Numbered from the stretch's first letter, positions 1-9,192 are shown. The stretch is 64,000 nt of DNA from Lentzea terrae (GCF_003265345.1 NZ_QFWW01000007.1:84036-148035), one strand, 5' to 3'. Made by a program: numbers and translations. The notes: a model not told the origin generated them from the letters alone.

Positions 1-50
1 ATCTTGGACTGCTCGAACTCGGGGTTTTGTCGGGGGTGGGTGGTAGGTTG

Positions 51-83
51 CCGCGCTTCGGTCCTGCACGGACCGAAGCGCGG
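51..83 (-). terminator. Intrinsic-type terminator hairpin after the S15 peptidase gene
   Basis: Perfect 14-bp inverted repeat (51-64 with 70-83) around a 5-base loop, lying 7 bases past the leftward stop codon at 91-93. No T tract follows, which is common for actinobacterial terminators. It is seen directly; its function is inferred. Confidence 0.7.
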
Positions 84-90
84 CATCACG

Positions 91-1890
91 TCAGAACGTC
101 TGGAAGACCGCCCGCCAGCCGCCGACGACCGGCAGTTCGACCGACGTGCACGCGAGGTCCAGCGACAGGCCGGCACCCGGCTTCGGGCGCAGCGTGTAGT
201 CGTAGTCACTGGAGATCAGCACGAACTCGAGCCGGTGCCCGGCCTTCAGGATGTAGTCGTCCGGCACGATCGGCACGTCGACGTCGTAGAACTTGCCCGG
301 CTTGATCGGCGACGTCTTGTCCGGCCGCTCCCGGTTCTGCGGGTCGGTGGAGCCGCGCGTGATGACGTGCGACTTGCCGTCCGGAGCGCGGTCAACGAGC
401 AGCGTCGTCACGTTGGCTGCGGGACGATCAAATGCGATCCGCAGGTGCGCGGTCGACTTGCCCGAGAGCCGCAACGGCTTCTGCGTCGGCTCCGTCGTGT
501 ACGACAACCGGTTCGGCGACGACGCCTGGTCGATCAACGACTCCGCCGTCTTCGTCGCGTCGTCGGTCAGCTTCTCCACGCCGCGGCCCGGCCGGATCCC
601 GAGACCGCCCTTGGCAGACCCGCCCGCGGACAGCCGCAACCGCACGTCGGACGTGCCGGGAGCCGGCCACTCCTTCTCGTCGACCCACGTCTTGTCCTCA
701 CGCTGCAGCGTCGCCTTCGGCTCCTTGTCGATGCCGTTGCGGTGACCCCACAGGTACTGCGTGAACCAGCGGTTCAACGTGCGCCGCCACTCGACCGAAC
801 GCAGCGTGTCGGCGTCCGTGTGGCCGGACTGGTGCAGCCAGATCTTGTGCGGCGTGCCGACCTTCTTCAACGCCGAGTACCACTGCTCGACGTGCGTCAT
901 CTTGACGTTCCAGTCGTTCAGCCCGTGCACCGCAAGCACCGCCGCACGGACCTTGCGGACGTCGTTCATGTAGTTCCGCTTGTCCCAGAACCTGCTGTAG
1001 TCACCGGTGATGCGGTCCTGGTCCTTCGCGATCTCGGCGATGATCGGCTTGCAGATCTCCCTGTCCGCGCGCGTGTAGACGTACTCGGCCAGCACGTCGG
1101 CGTCCTCGCCCTGGAACGTGCCGGGCGCGACCACAGCGCCGTCAGCGCGGTAGTAGTCGTACCAGCTGGAAATCGCGGCGATCGGCACGATTGCTTCCAG
1201 ACCGCGCACACCCGTGGAGGCGACGGCGTTGGGCAGCGTTCCGTTGTAGGAGACGCCCATCATGCCGGTCTTGCCGGTCGACCACGTCGCCTTGATGGCT
1301 TCGCCCGTTGCCGTGCGAGCCGACGCACGGCCGTTGAGCCAGTCGACGACGACACGTGCACCGATCGTCTCGTTGACGTCGCCCGTCGTCGGACAGCCCG
1401 TCGACTTGCCGGTGCCGAGCGATTCGGCGTAGACGACGGCGTAACCGCGCGCGATGAAGTAGGCCTCGTAACGAGCCGACGTGATCGGGTTCGGGCCGAG
1501 GGCGGCGGCGACGCGTTCGTCGGAGGAGGCCTTCAGCAAGCGGCCGTCGCGCTTGTCAGGGACATACAGCTCGACGTCGACGTTGTGGTTCGCGACGTCG
1601 TTGCCGCCCGAGAAGTACGGGCTGACCATGTAGACGACCGGCACCTTGAGACCGCGTTCGGTGGCGCGCGGCCGGACCACCTCGGTGTAGACCTCGTCGT
1701 CCTTGCCGTCGCGGTCGCTGTCGACCGGCGCGCGGACCCAGAGGCTCTCCTTCACCACGTCCTTCGGGTCGAAGACGGGCTGCGCCTCGCCGTCCTTGAA
1801 CACCGGTCCTTCTGCGGCTTGGGCGGTCGTCGGCAGGAAAGGCAGGACAAGCACCGCTGTCAGCAGTGCGACTCTTCGTGCGCCCCTCAC
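91..1890 (-). CDS. Secreted S15-family (CocE/X-Pro dipeptidyl-peptidase-like) serine hydrolase
   Basis: Predicted secreted alpha/beta hydrolase of peptidase family S15, which removes X-Pro dipeptides or hydrolyses acyl esters outside the cell. From the GTG at 1890 the protein has about 599 residues. A basic n-region and hydrophobic core end in TTAQA, a good signal peptidase I site near residue 25. The nucleophile elbow GVSYNG places the Ser near residue 214. The C-terminal third carries the jelly-roll domain expected of the family. A longer start at 1953 would bury the signal peptide behind 21 residues, so the GTG preceded by GGGG is preferred. The gene stands alone, divergent from the deaminase gene and followed by a strong hairpin. 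Substrate is unknown. Confidence 0.85.
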   Translation of the reverse strand: MRGARRVALLTAVLVLPFLPTTAQAAEGPVFKDGEAQPVFDPKDVVKESLWVRAPVDSDRDGKDDEVYTEVVRPRATERGLKVPVVYMVSPYFSGGNDVANHNVDVELYVPDKRDGRLLKASSDERVAAALGPNPITSARYEAYFIARGYAVVYAESLGTGKSTGCPTTGDVNETIGARVVVDWLNGRASARTATGEAIKATWSTGKTGMMGVSYNGTLPNAVASTGVRGLEAIVPIAAISSWYDYYRADGAVVAPGTFQGEDADVLAEYVYTRADREICKPIIAEIAKDQDRITGDYSRFWDKRNYMNDVRKVRAAVLAVHGLNDWNVKMTHVEQWYSALKKVGTPHKIWLHQSGHTDADTLRSVEWRRTLNRWFTQYLWGHRNGIDKEPKATLQREDKTWVDEKEWPAPGTSDVRLRLSAGGSAKGGLGIRPGRGVEKLTDDATKTAESLIDQASSPNRLSYTTEPTQKPLRLSGKSTAHLRIAFDRPAANVTTLLVDRAPDGKSHVITRGSTDPQNRERPDKTSPIKPGKFYDVDVPIVPDDYILKAGHRLEFVLISSDYDYTLRPKPGAGLSLDLACTSVELPVVGGWRAVFQTF

Positions 1891-1997
1891 GAGGCACCCC
1901 CAATGCAAGGCCAGGTAGCGGGATTCGCCCTGCACCCTTCCCCTTGACTGCAAGACATGTCACCCGTCGATCGGCTCTTGACCTGAGAGCATGGACC

Positions 1998-2999
1998 GTG
2001 CACATTTCCGACTTCGTCCACGCGCTGCCGAAGGCCGAGCTGCACGTCCACCTCGTGGGCGCGGCTTCCCTCGACACCGTCCTCGCACTTGCCCGCAACC
2101 ACCCCGACGGGCCGGTGCCGACTGACGAGGCCGCGCTGCGGAAGTTCTACGAGTTCACGGACTTTCGGCATTTCATCAACGTGTACGGCATCGTCAACGA
2201 CCTCGTCACGACCGGCGAGGACGTCCGGACCCTCGTCGTCGGATACGCCCGTGACGCCGCACGAACCAATATCCGATATGCAGAACTCACGATCAGCGCG
2301 ACGAGCCATCTGCGGGCGGGCATCGCACCCGACGAGCTCGTCGAGGCACTGGCGGCGGGCCGCGAGGAAGCGCTCGCCGTGCACGGCGTGACGCTGCAGT
2401 GGATCTTCGACGTGCCCGGCGTCTGGGACCGCGACTGGGGCATGACGAGTGCGCGGTTCGCGTCCGAGTACCGGCCGGAGGGACTGGTCGGGTTCGGGCT
2501 GGGCGGGTTCGAGTCGGACTCGCCGAGGGCGAAGTTCCGGGAGGCGTTCGCGATGGCGCGCGATGCCGGGCTGCACATGGTGCCGCACGCCGGTGAGACG
2601 ACGCCGCCGAGCGAGATCTGGGCCGCGCTGCACGATCTGCACGCTGAACGGATCGGGCACGGCGTGAGCGCGGTACAGGATCCCGAGCTGCTGCGGCACC
2701 TCGCCGACGAAGGCGTCGTCGTCGAGGTGTGCCCGACGTCCAACATCCGCACCGGTGCGGTGAAGTCGCTGGACGAGCACCATTTGCCGCGGCTCGTGGA
2801 GGCCGGCGTGCCGGTGACGATCAGCACCGACGACCCCGGCATGTTCCACACCGACCTCGACCGCGAGTACCTGCTGTGCCACGAGCGGTTCGGGTTCGGA
2901 CGCGATGAGCTCGCCGGCCTCGCACGGTCCGCGGTGCGGGCGTCGTTCGCGCCGGACGAGCTGAAGAAACAGCTGTTGAAGGAGATCGACGTCCTATGA
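1998..2999 (+). CDS. add: Adenosine deaminase family protein
   Basis: Amidohydrolase-superfamily enzyme predicted to deaminate adenosine or a related purine nucleoside in the cytoplasm, feeding salvage. Metal ligands are visible at His16 and His18 (HVHL), the HAGET motif lies near residue 197, RIGHG follows, and the STDDP motif holds the Asp pair near 278-279. At 333 residues it has the usual length. The GTG at 1998 is chosen because similarity begins just after it; upstream in-frame codons would extend into the divergent peptidase promoter. The residue after HVHL is Val rather than the acidic residue of classical enzymes, so substrate preference may differ. Its stop overlaps the cutA start (ATGA), implying one transcript. 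Confidence 0.85.
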   Translation: MHISDFVHALPKAELHVHLVGAASLDTVLALARNHPDGPVPTDEAALRKFYEFTDFRHFINVYGIVNDLVTTGEDVRTLVVGYARDAARTNIRYAELTISATSHLRAGIAPDELVEALAAGREEALAVHGVTLQWIFDVPGVWDRDWGMTSARFASEYRPEGLVGFGLGGFESDSPRAKFREAFAMARDAGLHMVPHAGETTPPSEIWAALHDLHAERIGHGVSAVQDPELLRHLADEGVVVEVCPTSNIRTGAVKSLDEHHLPRLVEAGVPVTISTDDPGMFHTDLDREYLLCHERFGFGRDELAGLARSAVRASFAPDELKKQLLKEIDVL

Positions 3000-3310
3000 G
3001 TGATGCGTGCGTGGTGACGACGACCGTGGACTCCGCCGAAGCCGCGGAGTCGTTGGCCAAAGGCATCGTCGAGGCACGGCTCGGCGCGTGCGTGCAGATC
3101 GTGCCGATTCGCAGCGTCTACCGGTGGGACGGCGAGGTGCGCGTCGACGCGGAGTGGCAGTGCGTCGTGAAGACGTCCGCCATCCGCGTCGACGACCTCG
3201 TCGCGCACATCAAGGCGCATCACACCTATGACGTGCCCGAGATCATCGTCACCCCCGTGGTCGGGGGCAACGACGACTACCTCGCGTGGGTCTCAGATGA
3301 GACTTCGTAG
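2996..3310 (+). CDS. cutA: Divalent-cation tolerance protein CutA
   Basis: Small 104-residue CutA1 protein, a trimeric ferredoxin-fold protein of the cytoplasm linked to copper/divalent-cation tolerance and of uncertain molecular role. The sequence shows the family core: a VVTTTVDSAEAAESLA start, GACVQIVPIRSVYRWDG, and the C-terminal YDVPEIIVTPVVGG segment. It is translationally coupled to the deaminase gene through ATGA. Its last 18 bases overlap the end of the convergent helicase-like gene on the other strand. Confidence 0.93.
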   Translation: MSDACVVTTTVDSAEAAESLAKGIVEARLGACVQIVPIRSVYRWDGEVRVDAEWQCVVKTSAIRVDDLVAHIKAHHTYDVPEIIVTPVVGGNDDYLAWVSDETS

Positions 3311-5317
3311 GTGACGCGGCAACGGCTCGGTGTGCAGGACGCCAAGCCGTTGCGTCGCCCTTGTCAGCGCCACGTACAGCTCGCTGGGCGACATGCGTTG
3401 CGGTTCGACGACGAGAACGACGTCGAACTCCAGGCCCTTCGACGCGCGCGGCGGCATCCAGTCGCCGCCGATGACCGCGATCGTGCGCCCGTTGCGTGCA
3501 ACGGCGTGCGCGTCGAGCTCGTCGCGCACGGCCGCCGATATATCAGTGACGCGCCGGGCCCACGGACGGACGCCGGTCTTGCGCACCGACACCGGCGCCG
3601 ACGCGTCGGGGTCGACGAGCTTCAGGACCGGGGTGGCGATGTCCATGATCTCGCCGGGTGTGCGGTAGTTGACTTCCAGCCGGCGGTAGGTGAACCGGTC
3701 GAACACCGAGCCCCAGCTCCGCACGCCGCCTGCTGCCTGGCGCTGGGCCAGGTCGCCGACGACGGTCATGGACCTGTTGGGGCACCGGCGCAGCAGCACG
3801 CGCCAGTCCATTGCAGACAACTCCTGCGCCTCGTCGACGACGACGTGTCCGTATGTCCACGTGCGGTCGTCGGCGGCTCGCTCGGCCAGCGAGCGTTGGT
3901 CACGCACTTCATGCCGGTCGGCCAGGACATCCGCGTTGACGAAGTCGGTGACGATGTACTCGTCGTCGTCAGCGCGTTCGTCGATCGACAGGACGTCCAT
4001 GACACCGCGGGCGTACTCGAGCTGTTCCTCCTCTTCTCGCTTCGCAGCGCGCTCGGCAGCACCGTCGGACCCGAGCAGTTCGGCGAGCTCGTCGAGCAAC
4101 GGCACGTCGGGCACCGTCCACGCGTCGGCGTCCTCGCGGTACAGCTCCGGCGCACCAATCCGGAAGCACCGGCCCGCGTACAGGTCGGCAAGCAGCTGCT
4201 CCGGTGTGAGCTGCGGCCACAACCGGTCGACGGCGTCGCGCAGCTCGGTGCTGTGGCGGAGCTCGTGGCGCACGTCCTCCTCGATCTCCGGCCAGTCGAC
4301 GCCGATCAGCCGCAACGCCGGCGCGACGAGTTCCTCGGCGAGCGCGAGGAAGAAGTACTTGCGGGCGGCGTTGTGCGGTAGGCCGTAGTACCGCGTCTTC
4401 TCTCGCGCGACGGCGGCAATGTGTGCGTCGAGCGGGACGACGACGTCCTCCAGCTCGATCTCGATGGGCTCGTCGGGAAGCTCCTGCCGGTCGGCGACGG
4501 CGACGGCCAGCAGGTCCAGAACTGATATATCGCCTTTCAGTCGTTGCAACGACGGGGTGTCCTCGACATGGGCGACTACGCCGGGATACAGCTCACCGGG
4601 CGTCGCGAACACGACATCGGTCTCCCCCAGCGATGGCAGTACGTCGCCCACGTAGTGGAGGAAGCCGGTGTTCGGGCCGACGATCAACACACCGTGCCGC
4701 GACAAGCGTTCACGACGCGTATACAGCAGGTATGCCACGCGGTGCAGGGCGACGGCGGTCTTGCCAGTGCCGGGACCGCCCTCGATCACCAGCACTCCGG
4801 GTCCGGAGTAGCGGATGATCTCGTCCTGCTCGGCTTGGATGGTCGAGACGATGTCGCGCATCGTCGCGGTCCGCGGCGCGTTGAGGGCGTCGAGCAGCGC
4901 CGTCGTGTCGGTCAGCAGTTCGTCGTCGTGGAAGTCGCACAGCTCCCGGTCGCGGACGCGGAAGTGGCGCCGCAGTACCAAGCCTTCCGGGTTCGCGGCG
5001 GTCGCGGTGTAGAACGGCCGGGCCGCCGGCGCCCGCCAGTCCAGCAGCAGCGGTTCGAACTCGTCGTCGAACAAGCCGACGCGTCCGATGTAGGTGCGTT
5101 CGCCTTTCTCCGAGTCGATACGGCCGAAGACCAGCCCCGCCTCCGCCGCGCGGTACTTCCCGACCTCCCTGGTCAGCACGTCGACAGCGGCTTCGCGGTC
5201 CAGCCTCTGGGCGGTGGCGTCCCGCAGCGCGGCCGCAAGGTCTGCGGCCGCTTTGTTCCGTTCCTGGTCGAGCTTTTCATACAGAGAGGTGATCCGTGCC
5301 TGTTCGCTCGCCAACAC
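3293..5317 (-). CDS. helR: HelR/HelD-type RNA polymerase recycling ATPase (UvrD-like superfamily 1)
   Basis: Superfamily-1 ATPase of the HelD/HelR group, which binds RNA polymerase and removes it from stalled or rifamycin-bound complexes. The N-terminal region (about residues 1-90) is charged and helical, as expected for the arm that enters the polymerase. Walker A (GGPGTGKT) starts near residue 180, and the C-terminal helicase half has VVDEAQELSAMDW and a VALTRATQRLGVL end. The GTG at 5317 is preferred: it follows AGGGGG by 4 bases, while the upstream ATG at 5362 has no such site. Length 674 aa fits the family. It has two ATATAT palindromes inside the reading frame (3535 and 4522). Helicase activity itself is not expected from the family. 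Confidence 0.87.
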   Translation of the reverse strand: MLASEQARITSLYEKLDQERNKAAADLAAALRDATAQRLDREAAVDVLTREVGKYRAAEAGLVFGRIDSEKGERTYIGRVGLFDDEFEPLLLDWRAPAARPFYTATAANPEGLVLRRHFRVRDRELCDFHDDELLTDTTALLDALNAPRTATMRDIVSTIQAEQDEIIRYSGPGVLVIEGGPGTGKTAVALHRVAYLLYTRRERLSRHGVLIVGPNTGFLHYVGDVLPSLGETDVVFATPGELYPGVVAHVEDTPSLQRLKGDISVLDLLAVAVADRQELPDEPIEIELEDVVVPLDAHIAAVAREKTRYYGLPHNAARKYFFLALAEELVAPALRLIGVDWPEIEEDVRHELRHSTELRDAVDRLWPQLTPEQLLADLYAGRCFRIGAPELYREDADAWTVPDVPLLDELAELLGSDGAAERAAKREEEEQLEYARGVMDVLSIDERADDDEYIVTDFVNADVLADRHEVRDQRSLAERAADDRTWTYGHVVVDEAQELSAMDWRVLLRRCPNRSMTVVGDLAQRQAAGGVRSWGSVFDRFTYRRLEVNYRTPGEIMDIATPVLKLVDPDASAPVSVRKTGVRPWARRVTDISAAVRDELDAHAVARNGRTIAVIGGDWMPPRASKGLEFDVVLVVEPQRMSPSELYVALTRATQRLGVLHTEPLPRHLRSLI
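3535..3546. repeat. Dispersed palindrome CCGATATATCAG
   Basis: Copy inside helR; on the coding strand it reads as Asp-Ile-Ser using the rare ATA codon. Member of the C-Y-GATATATC-R-G family. Confidence 0.85.
4522..4533. repeat. Dispersed palindrome CTGATATATCGC
   Basis: Second copy inside helR, again read as Asp-Ile-Ser with an ATA codon. One outer base departs from the consensus. Confidence 0.8.
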
Positions 5318-5325
5318 CTTGCCCC

Positions 5326-5395
5326 CTGTGATACAATAGTTCTGTCTTCCCGGAAAATTCATTCCGAAAATACAAAGCCATTCTTTGTATCACAG
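5326..5395. promoter_or_regulatory. AT-rich gap with nested inverted repeats between the permease gene and helR
   Basis: An 11-bp inverted repeat, CTGTGATACAA at 5326-5336 and its complement at 5385-5395, brackets the helR start region. Inside lie a TACAAAG/CTTTGTA hairpin (5371-5389) followed leftward by TTTT, which could terminate the sugar-transport transcript, and a CGGAA/TTCCG dyad (5351-5365). The stretch is far more AT-rich than its surroundings. Likely a terminator plus helR promoter/operator. The published rifamycin-associated element is not visible here. Confidence 0.55.
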
Positions 5396-5396
5396 T

Positions 5397-6200
5397 TCAG
5401 CCGCGCACGGCACCCTTTGCGAGATCCGCGATGAAATTGCGTGCGCCGATGAGGAAGACGATCAGCAGCGGGATCACCGCGAGCACCGTCCCCGCCATCA
5501 GCATCCCGTAGTCGGTGTCGTGCGTGCGGTTGAGCTGGCCCAACGCCACCTGCAACGTCACCTGGTCCGGGTCGACCAGGACGACGAGCGGCCACAGGTA
5601 GTCGTTCCACACGCTGATGAACGTGAAGATCCCGAGGAACGCGAGCGCCGGCCGCACCACCGGCAGCCCGACGTGCCAGAACTGCCGGAAGAATCCGCAG
5701 CCGTCCAGCCGCGACGCCTCCAGCAATTCGTCGTGCACCGCGCCCGAAATGTACTGGCGCATCCAGAAGATGCCGAACGCGTTGATCACGGCGGGCACGA
5801 TCAGCGCTTTCAGCGACCCGACCCAGCCGAACTGCGCCATCACCACGAACTGCGGGATGGCCGAGAGCTGGGGCGGGATCATCATCGTGCCGAGCAGCAG
5901 GACGAACAGCGCGTTGCGGCCGGGAAAGCGGAACTTGGCGAACGTGAAGGCCGCCAGTGAGTCGAACGCCAGCACGAGAACCGTCGCGCCGACGGCCGCG
6001 AGCACGGTGTTCAGCATCGACCCGAAGAAGTCGATCTCCTCGAACACCTTGCCTACGTTGACGAGCAGCTCACCGCCGGGCGTCAGCGCGGGCGGGAACT
6101 TGAGAATGTTCTCCGTCGCGTTGGTCGCCATGACGACCATCCAATAAAACGGGAACAGCGACACCAGCACGCCCAGAACCAGCACGACATGGCGCTTCAC
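5397..6200 (-). CDS. Carbohydrate ABC transporter permease (MalG type)
   Basis: Inner-membrane permease of a CUT1-type sugar importer, 267 residues with about six membrane segments. The cytoplasmic EAA loop that docks the ATPase is visible as EASRLDGCGFFRQFWHVGLP near residue 185. It starts at GTG 6200 inside a GTGA overlap with the upstream permease gene, which fixes the start. It is the last gene of a leftward kinase, binding-protein, permease, permease operon. No ATPase gene is present, as is usual when a shared MsiK-like ATPase serves several importers. Confidence 0.9.
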   Translation of the reverse strand: MKRHVVLVLGVLVSLFPFYWMVVMATNATENILKFPPALTPGGELLVNVGKVFEEIDFFGSMLNTVLAAVGATVLVLAFDSLAAFTFAKFRFPGRNALFVLLLGTMMIPPQLSAIPQFVVMAQFGWVGSLKALIVPAVINAFGIFWMRQYISGAVHDELLEASRLDGCGFFRQFWHVGLPVVRPALAFLGIFTFISVWNDYLWPLVVLVDPDQVTLQVALGQLNRTHDTDYGMLMAGTVLAVIPLLIVFLIGARNFIADLAKGAVRG

Positions 6201-7063
6201 GGCCTCTCCCCTCGCTGCACGAGCCGCCAGTTGATGAGCGAGAACAGCAGCACGACCAGGAACAGGCCGACGCCGATCGTCGCGCCGTAGCCGAAGTCGT
6301 TGTGCTTGAACGCCTGCTGGTAGAGGTAGAGCACCATCGTCAGACCGGACTGACCCGGCCCGCCCTCCTCGCCGACGAGGATTTGCGCCTCGGTGAACGT
6401 CTGCAGCCCGCCGATCGTCGACGCGATCGCGGTGAAGAGGATCACCGGCTTCATCATCGGGACCACGATGCGCCACAACGCCTGCCAGCGACTCGCACCG
6501 TCCACAGTGGCCGCGTCCAGCACCTCGCTCGGAATGGCCTGCAGCCCGGCGAGGTAGATGATCGCGTTGTAGCCGGTCCACTGCCACACGATCAGCACCG
6601 AGATCGAGACCTTGATGCCCCACTCGCTCGTCAACCACGGCAGCGCGCCCCCGCCGAGCCACTCCACCACGGCGTTGAGCAGGCCGAAGTGGCTGCTGAA
6701 GATCGACCCGAACACGATCGCGACGGCCACGAGCGACGTCACGCTCGGCACGAAATAGGCGATCCGATAGAAGGTCGTGAACCGCACCGACGAGTGCAGC
6801 ACGTAGGCGATCACCAGGCCGAGGAACAGCGTCGGCACCGTTGACATCACCCATATCTCGAGGGTGTTCACGAGAGAGAGCCAGAAGATGTCGTCGGTGA
6901 CCAGGAACTTGAACTGGTCGAGCCCGACGAACCTCATCTCGCCGATGCCGTCCCACGTGTGGAACGCCAGGTACCCGAGGAACACCATCGGGAACAGCCC
7001 GAACACGCCGAACAGCAGGAAGAACGGCGCGATCGCGAGGTACTGCGGCAGGTACTTCCTCAT
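6197..7063 (-). CDS. Carbohydrate ABC transporter permease (MalF type)
   Basis: Partner permease of the sugar importer, 288 residues. The N-terminus begins with an amphipathic stretch and a first membrane helix (LAIAPFFLLFGVFGLFPMVF). The EAA-type loop reads DAATVDGASRWQALWRIVVP. Start ATG 7063 overlaps the binding-protein stop (ATGA), and its own stop overlaps the next start (GTGA), so all four genes are tightly coupled. Substrate is probably the oligosaccharide handled by the divergent glycosidases, by context only. Confidence 0.9.
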   Translation of the reverse strand: MRKYLPQYLAIAPFFLLFGVFGLFPMVFLGYLAFHTWDGIGEMRFVGLDQFKFLVTDDIFWLSLVNTLEIWVMSTVPTLFLGLVIAYVLHSSVRFTTFYRIAYFVPSVTSLVAVAIVFGSIFSSHFGLLNAVVEWLGGGALPWLTSEWGIKVSISVLIVWQWTGYNAIIYLAGLQAIPSEVLDAATVDGASRWQALWRIVVPMMKPVILFTAIASTIGGLQTFTEAQILVGEEGGPGQSGLTMVLYLYQQAFKHNDFGYGATIGVGLFLVVLLFSLINWRLVQRGERP

Positions 7064-8265
7064 GTGAGCCCCACGTGGTCGGCGATCCTGCGGGCCTTGT
7101 GCTGCACGTCGCGCCACGCCTCCTCGGGTGGTTTGCCGACAGACTCGACGTTGGTGAGCTCGTCGTAAAACAGCTGCGACAACCGCGGTTCCCACGGGCT
7201 CATGTAGGCGACCGGCACCTGCTTCGCGGACTCGGCGAACGTGTCGAAGATGGTCTGGCCGCCGAAGAACTCGTCCGGCTGCCGCAGATCAGGGCTCGCG
7301 AACGCGTCCGGTGCGGACGGGAACAGGCCGAGGTCGAGGAATCCCCGCACCTGCTGCTCCGGGCTGAGCAGCCAGGTGACGATCTCGAACGCCTTCTCGG
7401 GTTCGCGGCAGTACTTGGTGATGCCGAGGAACGACCCACCCGAGTTCGCGGCACCACCAGGCGTCGGCGCGACACGCCAGAGCCCCTTCGAGTCCGGTGC
7501 CCCGGACTTCAGGTCGGCGGCAGCCCACGACGCGCCGATCAAGCTCGCGACCTGGCCGGTGGTGAGGGCGGCGTTGACGTCGGGGCTGCCGTCCTGGATT
7601 CCGGCGGTGATGCCGAGTCGATGTGCCTTGATCGCCAGGTCCCAGGCGCGGCGGACGTGGTCGTCGTCGCCAATATATTGCTTGTTCTCGTCCACTAGCT
7701 GGCGCTTCGACTGCGCCATCGCGATGACGTAGACCATGCGCAGGTTGAGAACCATCGACGCGCCCGGCTTCATCGCGACGCCGGCGTCGAAGTAGTCCTC
7801 CCAGGTGCGGAAGCTCGCCGCGGTGACGCCGTGGCGGTCGAAGACGTCGTGGCGGTAGTAGAGGCCGGTGGGGCCGGTGTCGATGGGGAAGCCGATCATG
7901 CGGCCTTCCGCGGTGATCCCCTGTTGCCACTTCCAGCCGAGGTACTGCGGTTTGAACGCGTCCGCGCCCAGTGACCGCAGATCCGCGAACTGGTCGGCGT
8001 TGGGGAAGAACGCGGAGATGTCCTCGCCCTTGAGGCCGGTGATGTCGGGAACGTGGGAGCGGCCGGCGAGGTTTGTCATCAGTTTCGTCTTGAACTGCGA
8101 GCCGGCCTGCAGAGGTCGCAGGCCGGGGAACTTCGCGGTGGCCTCCTCCAGCGACTTCTCGCTCAGGCCGCCTGACCACATCCAGAGCGTCATGCCCTCA
8201 CGGGTCTCGGTCGCGCACCCAGCCGCCGCCAAGCCCAGCAGCGCGAGGAACGTCCGCCGCCTCAT
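7060..8265 (-). CDS. Sugar ABC transporter substrate-binding lipoprotein
   Basis: Extracellular solute-binding protein, family 1, 401 residues, anchored outside the membrane as a lipoprotein. The N-terminus MRRRTFLALLGLAAAGC has a classical lipobox with the acylated Cys at residue 17. The body shows binding-protein hallmarks such as the GIP/GFPIDTGPTGLYYR segment and a C-terminal YDELTNVESVGKPPEEAW helix. Start ATG 8265 overlaps the kinase stop. It delivers sugar to the two permeases downstream. One ATATAT palindrome (7670) lies in frame, read Gln-Tyr-Ile-Gly. Confidence 0.9.
   Translation of the reverse strand: MRRRTFLALLGLAAAGCATETREGMTLWMWSGGLSEKSLEEATAKFPGLRPLQAGSQFKTKLMTNLAGRSHVPDITGLKGEDISAFFPNADQFADLRSLGADAFKPQYLGWKWQQGITAEGRMIGFPIDTGPTGLYYRHDVFDRHGVTAASFRTWEDYFDAGVAMKPGASMVLNLRMVYVIAMAQSKRQLVDENKQYIGDDDHVRRAWDLAIKAHRLGITAGIQDGSPDVNAALTTGQVASLIGASWAAADLKSGAPDSKGLWRVAPTPGGAANSGGSFLGITKYCREPEKAFEIVTWLLSPEQQVRGFLDLGLFPSAPDAFASPDLRQPDEFFGGQTIFDTFAESAKQVPVAYMSPWEPRLSQLFYDELTNVESVGKPPEEAWRDVQHKARRIADHVGLT
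7670..7681. repeat. Dispersed palindrome CCAATATATTGC
   Basis: Copy of the AATATATT sub-type inside the binding-protein gene, in a different reading register from the Asp-Ile-Ser copies. Confidence 0.7.
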
Positions 8266-9137
8266 GACAGTTCGGCCAGGGTAGGAGCAGCCGTCGCACC
8301 GCCGGGGCGTTGCACCGAGATCGCGGCGGCCTTGTTGGCGAACTGGAGTCGTTCGTGCAACGGCATGCCCGTCAACGTCGCGTGGACGAACGCTGCGCCG
8401 AACACGTCGCCGGCGCCTGTGCTGTCGATGCAGTCAACGTTGATTCCGTCAACCTCGGCGTGCTCGCCAGTCAAGTTGTCGGCAGCGAGTGCACCTCGTG
8501 CACCTCTCGTGACGACGGCGATGGGAACGACGTCGGCTAACTTCTTCACCGCATTCGACGGTGTGTCGGTGCGCGTGTATGCCATCGCCTCCACCTCGTT
8601 CGGCATGAACGCGTGACAGTGCTCCAACTGGTGCAGCAGTTCCGGCCTCCACCGCTGCGTCGGATCCCAGCCGACGTCGGCGAAGACCAACCCAGGAAGA
8701 TCCACATCCGATATATCGGCGACGGGGTCGAGGTGAACGATCGACGCCTTCGTCGACGGTGTCGTCGCGGGCAACGCCGGCGGCGGCGTGCCGTGAGTGA
8801 TGAGTGCGCGGTCGTCGTCGTAGGACAGCGCGACAGTCACCGGCGTCGTCCAGTCCGCGAAACGACGGGAATGCGTCAGGTCGACGCCCTCGTTGGCGAG
8901 GAACTCCCAACAGAGGGTGCCGTGGGCGTCGTCGCCGAACGCCGCGGCCAGCACCGGGCGAATACCAAGACGGGCGAGTGCGACGGCGAAGTTCGCGATG
9001 CCGCCCGGCCCGCTCGCCATGCCGCCGGTCCACAGTTCTTCGCCCGGCGTCGGCGGCTTGGGCAATCCGGTGAAGACCAGGTCGTAGAAGAGCAGTCCGG
9101 ACAGGTAGACATCGTTGTCATCCCCGGCTTGGTGCAC
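8262..9137 (-). CDS. PfkB-family carbohydrate kinase
   Basis: Ribokinase-like sugar kinase of 291 residues. The substrate-side motif GGIANFAVALARLG is near residue 46 and the ATP/anion-hole motif DSTGAGDVFGAAF near residue 238, with the catalytic Asp in GAGD. Start GTG 9137 lies 4 bases after GGAAGGGGG; upstream codons fall in the divergent regulator promoter. It is the first gene of the leftward transport operon and probably phosphorylates the imported or released sugar. One palindrome (8708) is read in frame as Ala-Asp-Ile-Ser-Asp. Confidence 0.88.
   Translation of the reverse strand: MHQAGDDNDVYLSGLLFYDLVFTGLPKPPTPGEELWTGGMASGPGGIANFAVALARLGIRPVLAAAFGDDAHGTLCWEFLANEGVDLTHSRRFADWTTPVTVALSYDDDRALITHGTPPPALPATTPSTKASIVHLDPVADISDVDLPGLVFADVGWDPTQRWRPELLHQLEHCHAFMPNEVEAMAYTRTDTPSNAVKKLADVVPIAVVTRGARGALAADNLTGEHAEVDGINVDCIDSTGAGDVFGAAFVHATLTGMPLHERLQFANKAAAISVQRPGGATAAPTLAELS
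8708..8719. repeat. Dispersed palindrome CCGATATATCGG (perfect)
   Basis: A perfect 12-bp palindrome inside the sugar kinase gene; read as Asp-Ile-Ser with ATA. Confidence 0.85.
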
Positions 9138-9192
9138 GGCGCCCCCTTCCAAGGTTGCGCAAAAGCGTGCGCCAGGTGTGCGCGGATTGGCA

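Noticed and set aside
4..1947. Long rightward reading frame (647 codons) opposite the S15 peptidase gene
   Set aside because: Its translation is Arg/Val/Asp-rich with no recognisable domain, as expected for the shadow strand of a high-GC gene; the opposite strand has a clear family match, signal peptide and terminator.
2273..2283. CCGATATGCAG in the adenosine deaminase gene as a further palindrome copy
   Set aside because: The ATATAT core is missing and symmetry is lost; it may be chance.
5318..5396. Rifamycin-associated element upstream of helR
   Set aside because: The known GC-rich 19-bp inverted repeat is absent; only unrelated AT-rich dyads are present.
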